From Bacilli bacterium (GTDB taxonomy: Bacteria; Bacillota_I; Bacilli_A; RF39; UBA660): DNA of 9,154 nt. The notes under the pieces were generated by a model. The model did no database searches. It worked only from the letters and a program-made list of their open reading frames with translations, and was not told the DNA's origin. Positions 4,623 to 9,154 of this stretch are shown in pieces. How positions within the stretch are numbered: the stretch's first letter is position 1; each line of letters begins with the position of its first letter. The DNA is taken from assembly GCA_017888105.1 (NCBI GenBank), contig JAGHGS010000118.1, positions 1 through 9,154 on the forward strand. Reading direction: 5' to 3'. The position numbers and the translations under genes are program-made.

Positions 4623-6533
4623 TCTACTATAACTTACATTTCCTTGGCTATCTCGAATAGCAAATACACAATAATAGTTTTCTGTATCAGTCAACTTAAA
4701 TTTTTCAAATGACTCAATTTCATCAACATATAATTCCCAACCAGTAATAGTACCACTTCCTACCCAATCATTAGTATAATTACCAGTTTCATCTAAAATA
4801 TCATAACTATATCTTAAAAACTGAATTGTACGCCAATCATCTAAATTGGTTAACATTTTTGGTGCAACATTATTTAGTTCTTCATTTGGAACAATACCCA
4901 TAACCTCAATTTCTCCATCATGATACACTCTTATTTGCAAATATCCACTCATAGCATCCATTTCAAAATCATCTGCATCATCAGAAAAATAAGTTAACAT
5001 AACAGGTGAAAAATAATTGGTATACTCATCGGTTCTTTCCTGCTCTAATAAACTAATATTACCAGTTTCATCATTACTAGATAAAACTTGAACTCCTTTA
5101 TCACGAACCTTTGCCTTTAAAGTATTTCCATCCAAATCAACATCAGTTCCAGAATATAACGCTTCATAATAATTATCATCTGTCCTTCGAAATACAATAT
5201 AACTAGCCTCAACATAATTATCTACTTCTTCTTCTGTAAGTTCTAAAGAAAAATCATAATTTTCTTCATCAGTGATAACTGGCGTTGAATCTGAAATATC
5301 CAAATTTCTAAGTCTTTCACCCAATAATATTTGTGCAAAATGCTCGATATAAGAAGTATAATTAGGTGCAAAATCAAAAGTATTATAAATTTGAACAAAA
5401 GCACTACCATAAGTCTTATTAGCATAAGGATAATAAATGGACACTCCATTCGCATGTGCTAAATTGGAACGATTATATACAACAAATTCTTCAAGTGCCC
5501 TTTTTAAATCTTGATTTTCACCCAATTCTATTATATCAATCATATTATACAAATCTACTAAATCATAACTAGCACTAGAATTAAATCCTCCAAAAGTTTT
5601 AGTAGAATTTCTTTTTCTAGCAAAAGATGTAAAATTGGTACTAGATAAAACTTGATCAGCACCTTCAAAATATTGGTTTAATTCTTCCTCTACTTTAAAA
5701 GTTTTACTCAAATCCAACATTGATAAAGTGATATCATAATCATATTCTAAATGATCCAAAAAATTATAATAAGAATCAATAATTGCTTTACCAATTTCTA
5801 TATTAGTACTACTACTAGTAAGATTACCAAGAAAACTATAGTCCCATCCATAACCGGGTTCTGTCTCTTGACTAGCAATTAAATAATCAGCATAATCATC
5901 TAATAAATAAGCAATTTCAACACTAGCCATTAAACAAGCATCAAATCCTATAAACCCTAATTTATTATCTTGTTTAAAAATGGTATTAGAAAGAGACAAA
6001 GAAATCTCATCTAGAGTTAAAATATCATTCGTTATTTCATCATGACCATATCCAATTAGAGGCCCTCCTCCATGATCCCAAAAAACAAGAGAATACTCAT
6101 CACTATCATAATGATCTGTAACATAATTAATGAAGTAACTCAAAGTATTACTAGAACCCATATTTTTAGAAGAAAAAGATTCTTCAACTACAAAGCCATC
6201 TTCAGTTAAGCTAAAAATTGCATTCTCACCAGTATTTACATAATTATTATAATAAGTATTGGATCCACCCATATAAACAACAATTTGATAAGCCGATAAA
6301 TCTACATTAGCATCTTCTATTTCTAATAATTCAGCCGTCGCTAATGCCGCATCACTTTCTAAATCAGATCCAACAATATACATCATAATCGTTCTAGTTT
6401 TATCTTCTAATTTTTTCTTTTCATCTTGATTAAGAAGAAAAAAAGCAATAATAAAACCAATTAAGACTATAATAATAACAATAATTAGACCAACAATTAA
6501 AATATTATATTTTTTACTATTGGACGAAGTCAT
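4605..6533 (-). CDS. Membrane-anchored clostripain-like (C11) cysteine protease
   Basis: This 642-residue C11 peptidase has a short cytoplasmic N-terminus, one transmembrane helix (about 11-34) and an extracellular catalytic domain. TIMMYIVGSDLES (48-60) is the first strand of the caspase-like fold. LVFWDHGGG carries catalytic His154, and GFDACLMASVEIAY carries nucleophile Cys200. ASQETEPGYGWDY (220-232) is a conserved C11 block. C11 enzymes such as clostripain and PmC11 cleave after Arg or Lys and mature by self-cleavage; whether this one does so cannot be judged. Residues from about 410 to 642 form an extra, probably beta-rich domain of unknown role. The start ATG (6531-6533) has GGAG 6 bases upstream and lies inside the preceding gene, overlapping it by 17 bases, so the two are probably coupled in translation. 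It is the last gene of the operon. It ends with TGA overlapping the opposing gene. Confidence 0.92.
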   Translation of the reverse strand: MTSSNSKKYNILIVGLIIVIIIVLIGFIIAFFLLNQDEKKKLEDKTRTIMMYIVGSDLESDAALATAELLEIEDANVDLSAYQIVVYMGGSNTYYNNYVNTGENAIFSLTEDGFVVEESFSSKNMGSSNTLSYFINYVTDHYDSDEYSLVFWDHGGGPLIGYGHDEITNDILTLDEISLSLSNTIFKQDNKLGFIGFDACLMASVEIAYLLDDYADYLIASQETEPGYGWDYSFLGNLTSSSTNIEIGKAIIDSYYNFLDHLEYDYDITLSMLDLSKTFKVEEELNQYFEGADQVLSSTNFTSFARKRNSTKTFGGFNSSASYDLVDLYNMIDIIELGENQDLKRALEEFVVYNRSNLAHANGVSIYYPYANKTYGSAFVQIYNTFDFAPNYTSYIEHFAQILLGERLRNLDISDSTPVITDEENYDFSLELTEEEVDNYVEASYIVFRRTDDNYYEALYSGTDVDLDGNTLKAKVRDKGVQVLSSNDETGNISLLEQERTDEYTNYFSPVMLTYFSDDADDFEMDAMSGYLQIRVYHDGEIEVMGIVPNEELNNVAPKMLTNLDDWRTIQFLRYSYDILDETGNYTNDWVGSGTITGWELYVDEIESFEKFKLTDTENYYCVFAIRDSQGNVSYSRLVEIN

Positions 6534-7479
6534 TCAAAACTCCATTTAATTCCGATAAGTCTTGAATTGCATTTATACCACTATTTCTAGACATAGTTGC
6601 GCTTTTGACAATATCAGTTGCTACATTTAAAGCTTCTCCGCTTCCATCTATATCAAGTATTAAGGATACTATAGATTGAGTAGAATTAAACCTTGTCATC
6701 AATATAGTAGTATCTATCCCTAAATAAATGCCCGAAAGCTTTACACAATCTAAACCATTAATAGCAGTTTCTTCAACTGTCGTATTAGTCATACCTAAAG
6801 AATAAGTAGCATTATCCTTAAACTCATCTTGTTTTGCCAAAATTGAGGTATAAGGAACATCCATAGGAGTAAAATAAACTCCCCAACTTTCATCAGCTGG
6901 CATAACTAATAACATGTCTGAATCCATTTGATATTCATATTGATTTGGAATTTCGTAAGTAATTCCTGCAACAGAAACACTTATAGAATCGCGAGACTCA
7001 TCTTCATCATTTTGATTATCATTTTCATTTGCATTATCTACATTTGATTGATTATTTTCTGAATTATTATTATCATTATTACTTGTTAAAGACTTTCCTA
7101 TAAAGAATGAACCAACCGCTACTACAACTAATAGCACTACAATTAAAATAGTAATCAAAATAAATTTTTTATTTCCATTATTATTTGCCGAATTAATATT
7201 AGTTGCATTATTCACTCCATAATTAGGCACATTCGTATTTGAATTCATAGTATTCAACGAGTTAAAATTATTCACATTTTGATTATTATTCATTACTGGT
7301 GGAATATTAACATTGTTTGTTCCTGATGTATCTATTCCATTACTATTGTTTCCATCCACTCCCTGAAAAAATTTTGAGTCCTGATTTACTCCCTGAGCAT
7401 TCTCATTTAATTTAGCACCGCAATTAATACATACCGCATTAGTATCTGGATTTAATGCCCCACAATTTTTACACGTCAT
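6517..7479 (-). CDS. Zinc-ribbon, single-pass membrane protein with extracellular domain
   Basis: This 320-residue protein starts with a zinc ribbon (MTCKNCGALN...CINCGAK; Cys3, Cys6, Cys17, Cys20), which should sit in the cytoplasm. A long Asn-rich, low-complexity linker follows (about 26-103), then one transmembrane helix (about 105-127), a second Asn/Asp-rich spacer (131-163) and an extracellular domain (about 165-320). That domain begins ISVSVAGITYEIPNQYEY, a pattern reminiscent of PsbP/Mog1-like folds, but I cannot assign a family. Zinc-ribbon-plus-helix proteins are common in Firmicutes and their functions are mostly unknown. The start ATG (7477-7479) follows a GAAGGAAGGAAG ribosome binding site. 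The stop TAG (6517-6519) lies inside the C11 protease gene. The tight coupling suggests the two products act together, perhaps as partner, regulator or substrate. Confidence 0.85.
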   Translation of the reverse strand: MTCKNCGALNPDTNAVCINCGAKLNENAQGVNQDSKFFQGVDGNNSNGIDTSGTNNVNIPPVMNNNQNVNNFNSLNTMNSNTNVPNYGVNNATNINSANNNGNKKFILITILIVVLLVVVAVGSFFIGKSLTSNNDNNNSENNQSNVDNANENDNQNDEDESRDSISVSVAGITYEIPNQYEYQMDSDMLLVMPADESWGVYFTPMDVPYTSILAKQDEFKDNATYSLGMTNTTVEETAINGLDCVKLSGIYLGIDTTILMTRFNSTQSIVSLILDIDGSGEALNVATDIVKSATMSRNSGINAIQDLSELNGVLNDFVQ

Positions 7480-7494
7480 ATTTCTTCCTTCCTT

Positions 7495-7716
7495 CTATAA
7501 AATAATTTGTATTAATGATATAACAACTGCAACTACCCCACAGTAACTTCCAATAGTTGCAATTGGGCTCTTATAACCCTTATTTGCAAGCACAATTTTA
7601 GTAATACTTGCAGTAAGCCCTAAAATAAATGGAATAACAGCTAAATCATAAATAAAATATAAAAGTAATGCTCCCACTCCAAATACTAAGATTACCCATT
7701 TAACAAATTGAAACAT
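7495..7716 (-). CDS. 73-residue membrane protein
   Basis: This small hydrophobic protein has three likely membrane segments (about 5-22, 26-43 and 54-72) and one polar loop (ANKGYKSP, 44-51). The loop followed by a Gly- and Val-rich last helix recalls DUF4190-like membrane domains, but the match is too weak for a name. It has the best ribosome binding site in the window, AGGAGGTG (7721-7728), 4 bases before the ATG at 7714-7716, so high translation is expected. It sits between lemA and the zinc-ribbon gene, 15 bases from the latter, in the same operon. Confidence 0.82.
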   Translation of the reverse strand: MFQFVKWVILVFGVGALLLYFIYDLAVIPFILGLTASITKIVLANKGYKSPIATIGSYCGVVAVVISLIQIIL

Positions 7717-7738
7717 TTTACACCTCCTAAAAAATATT

Positions 7739-7760
7739 TTATATAATTAAAATTATATAA
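7739..7760. repeat. AT-only palindrome between lemA and the 73-residue gene
   Basis: TTATATAATT (7739-7748) and AATTATATAA (7751-7760) form a perfect 10-base inverted repeat around AA. On the minus strand it follows the lemA stop by 4 bases and is trailed by AATATTTTTT, then by the strong ribosome binding site of the next gene. It could be a weak terminator, a transcript-processing site, or a promoter region (TATAAT at 7757-7752 on the minus strand). It contains no G-C pair, so the hairpin would be unstable. Confidence 0.35.
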
Positions 7761-7764
7761 CAAA

Positions 7765-8298
7765 TTAAAATTGAATTTTGATTTCCTCAGTTTCAAAAAG
7801 AGGATAGGAAAATTCTTTATAATGAAATATTTTAGCTATCAAATTAGATGGAAAACTAGAGACTTTAGTATTAAAATTTGTAATATCATTAATATAAATT
7901 CTTCTAGCCGCAGCTATTTCACTCTCAATTTTTTCTAAATTTTTCTGTAAATTCATAAAACTTTCACTAGCCTTTAATTCTGGATATTTTTCAACAGTTG
8001 CTAAAAGTCCTTTATAGTATTGATTTAATTGATTTCCTGCATCTTCACTAACTTGCTCTCTAAAACTATTTCTTAAATTAGTAATGTGTTCTAAAGTATT
8101 TGATTCATAATTCATATATCCCTTAACACATTCTACTAAATTAGGAATTAAGTCAAATCTTTCTTTTAAGAAAACATCTATAGTAGCTTTTGATCTTTCT
8201 ATTCTCTTCTTCAAATAAACAAATTTATTAATAGCATAAATTAAGTAAATAATGATCAATAAAACAAAAGCTATCAAAATCAATAATAATGTATCCAT
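7765..8298 (-). CDS. lemA: LemA family membrane protein
   Basis: This 177-residue protein has the full LemA layout: a short outside N-terminus, one transmembrane helix (about 4-22) and a long cytoplasmic helical bundle. Family motifs are RFDLIPNLVECVKGY (47-61), VEKYPELKASESFMNLQ (102-118), IAAARRIYINDITNFN (128-143) and SFPSNLIAKIF (148-158). LemA proteins are widespread and their molecular role is poorly defined; they often accompany other envelope proteins, DUF3137 proteins among them. The ATG at 8296-8298 follows the stop of the DUF3137 gene by a single base. Its ribosome binding site GAGGTGA (8308-8314) lies within the end of that gene at 9-base spacing, so coupled translation is likely. 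Confidence 0.93.
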   Translation of the reverse strand: MDTLLLILIAFVLLIIIYLIYAINKFVYLKKRIERSKATIDVFLKERFDLIPNLVECVKGYMNYESNTLEHITNLRNSFREQVSEDAGNQLNQYYKGLLATVEKYPELKASESFMNLQKNLEKIESEIAAARRIYINDITNFNTKVSSFPSNLIAKIFHYKEFSYPLFETEEIKIQF

Positions 8299-8299
8299 T

Positions 8300-9154
8300 T
8301 TAATTCGTCACCTCTATCATCGCTGTTAAAATATTACTCATAATATCTTTTATACTCATTAATAGTTGAATAGAAAAAGCTAAATTTTTTGCCTCTAAAC
8401 CGGCATTAAAAATTATCGGATGAAACATATTACCTGTATAAAATCGAAAATAAACAATATCATGATATATTTTTATTTCTGTATAAATTCCTGTTTTCTT
8501 TTCTAAATCCAATATAGAATTAGTTACAGATGATGTTAATATTCTCATGGCTAACACTTGATTATCACTATAAACGTCATATTTTTTTTCAAAAGCTTCA
8601 TTATCAATCGTCATATGATAATCGTTATTAAATAATTTTAATTTATTATCAATGATATAAATAAAGCAATTAATATTTTTATTTAAATTGACATATGCGA
8701 CTGCTCCTTCAAATATCGTTGTTTCTCTACGATCTTCATCATGGCTTACATTAGAAGTACGAACATCTGACATAACAAATTCCTGATTTAAAATTGTTCC
8801 CTCTATTAAATCTTCGCTACGAAATTTATCAAATTTCTCAAAATTAGCAAATTGATACTTTTCTCTACTAATCCCTTGACGAGGAGAATAACGCAAATTA
8901 GGATCATAACTTTCAATTGCTTTTTTAACAATATCATTCTTATAACTCCTACTATAAACTACATTTATTAACAAAGCAATAATAGTAACACTTAGTATTA
9001 TTAAAAATAATACATAATTATCAACATGATGACGAACATAATAAACTAAAAAAATAGCTGTACCAATAATGCCTAAAATTAATAAAATAATACTAATTAA
9101 TCTAATAGTAGTTAATTTTTTATTTTTAATAATAATATTTTTATATACTTGAAT
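8300..9154 (-). CDS. DUF3137 domain membrane protein, 5' end outside the window
   Basis: The frame is open from the TAA at 8300-8302 to the right edge, giving 284 visible residues with no ATG in frame, so the true start lies beyond the window. A TTG at 8972-8974 could be read as a start but would cut through the second helix, so I reject it. Visible parts are a basic N-terminal stretch (IKNKKLTTIR), two transmembrane helices (about 19-40 and 47-67) and a cytoplasmic domain. That domain shows DUF3137-like features: ANFEKFDKFRSEDLIEGTI, an IFEGAVAYVNLNK strand, and DVYSDNQVLAMRILTSSV, the last being the most recognisable. The function of DUF3137 is unknown. It is commonly found next to LemA, as here. 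It is the first visible gene of the five-gene operon, whose promoter must lie outside. Confidence 0.83.
   Translation of the reverse strand: MQVYKNIIIKNKKLTTIRLISIILLILGIIGTAIFLVYYVRHHVDNYVLFLIILSVTIIALLINVVYSRSYKNDIVKKAIESYDPNLRYSPRQGISREKYQFANFEKFDKFRSEDLIEGTILNQEFVMSDVRTSNVSHDEDRRETTIFEGAVAYVNLNKNINCFIYIIDNKLKLFNNDYHMTIDNEAFEKKYDVYSDNQVLAMRILTSSVTNSILDLEKKTGIYTEIKIYHDIVYFRFYTGNMFHPIIFNAGLEAKNLAFSIQLLMSIKDIMSNILTAMIEVTN

Noticed and set aside
5243..5455. A minus-strand frame of 70 codons inside the C11 protease gene
   Set aside because: It is a shifted frame within a well-supported gene, and its Ile/Leu richness comes from AT-rich codons.
7185..7440. AAT/ATT-rich DNA that looks like a tandem repeat
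   Set aside because: It is the irregular Asn-rich linker of the zinc-ribbon protein, with no constant period.
8300..8974. A 224-residue version of the DUF3137 protein starting at a TTG
   Set aside because: The frame stays open to the window edge and the extra 60 codons encode two proper transmembrane helices; the TTG would cut through the second.

Overview
The window is strongly AT-rich and reads like a chromosomal stretch of a low-GC Firmicute (class Bacilli in the broad sense). The signs are strong AGGAGGTG-type ribosome binding sites, an elongator tRNA-Met very like the Bacillus one, a YunB-type sporulation protein, a Bacillus-like RluB and a GluP/YqgP-like rhomboid. Trp is encoded by TGG, and UGA ends two genes at sensible points, so the standard bacterial code fits and the UGA=Trp code of mycoplasmas does not. 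YunB suggests an endospore former or a recent descendant of one. The species cannot be named from the sequence.

Layout. Positions 1-191 hold a long hairpin and a promoter, followed by a + strand tRNA-Met (192-268) with its terminator (about 280-306). From 306 to 1919 two minus-strand genes follow each other: an unrecognised acidic protein with a C-terminal membrane anchor, then yunB downstream of it. Divergent from these is a short + strand ferredoxin gene (2031-2324) with an extended -10 promoter and a Cys-rich tail of metallothionein type. It ends in a terminator that abuts a second terminator serving the opposite strand. Next, on the minus strand, are a rhomboid protease and rluB, 3 bases apart (2367-4238). 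A small + strand four-helix membrane protein (4302-4622) diverges from the rhomboid gene. Its 3' end overlaps the 3' end of the following minus-strand gene.

The right half (4605-9154) is one tightly packed minus-strand operon that runs in from beyond the window. In transcription order it encodes a DUF3137 membrane protein (5' end missing), LemA, a 73-residue membrane protein, a zinc-ribbon/transmembrane/extracellular-domain protein, and a membrane-anchored clostripain-like (C11) cysteine protease. All five products are predicted membrane proteins, and the last two genes overlap by 17 bases. A shared envelope function, with the C11 protease acting outside the cell beside the zinc-ribbon protein, is a reasonable inference but unproven.

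There are no insertion sequences, CRISPR arrays, phage genes or rRNA. The parts most worth a second look are the protease/zinc-ribbon/LemA/DUF3137 operon, the ferredoxin tail and the unrecognised tail-anchored protein.
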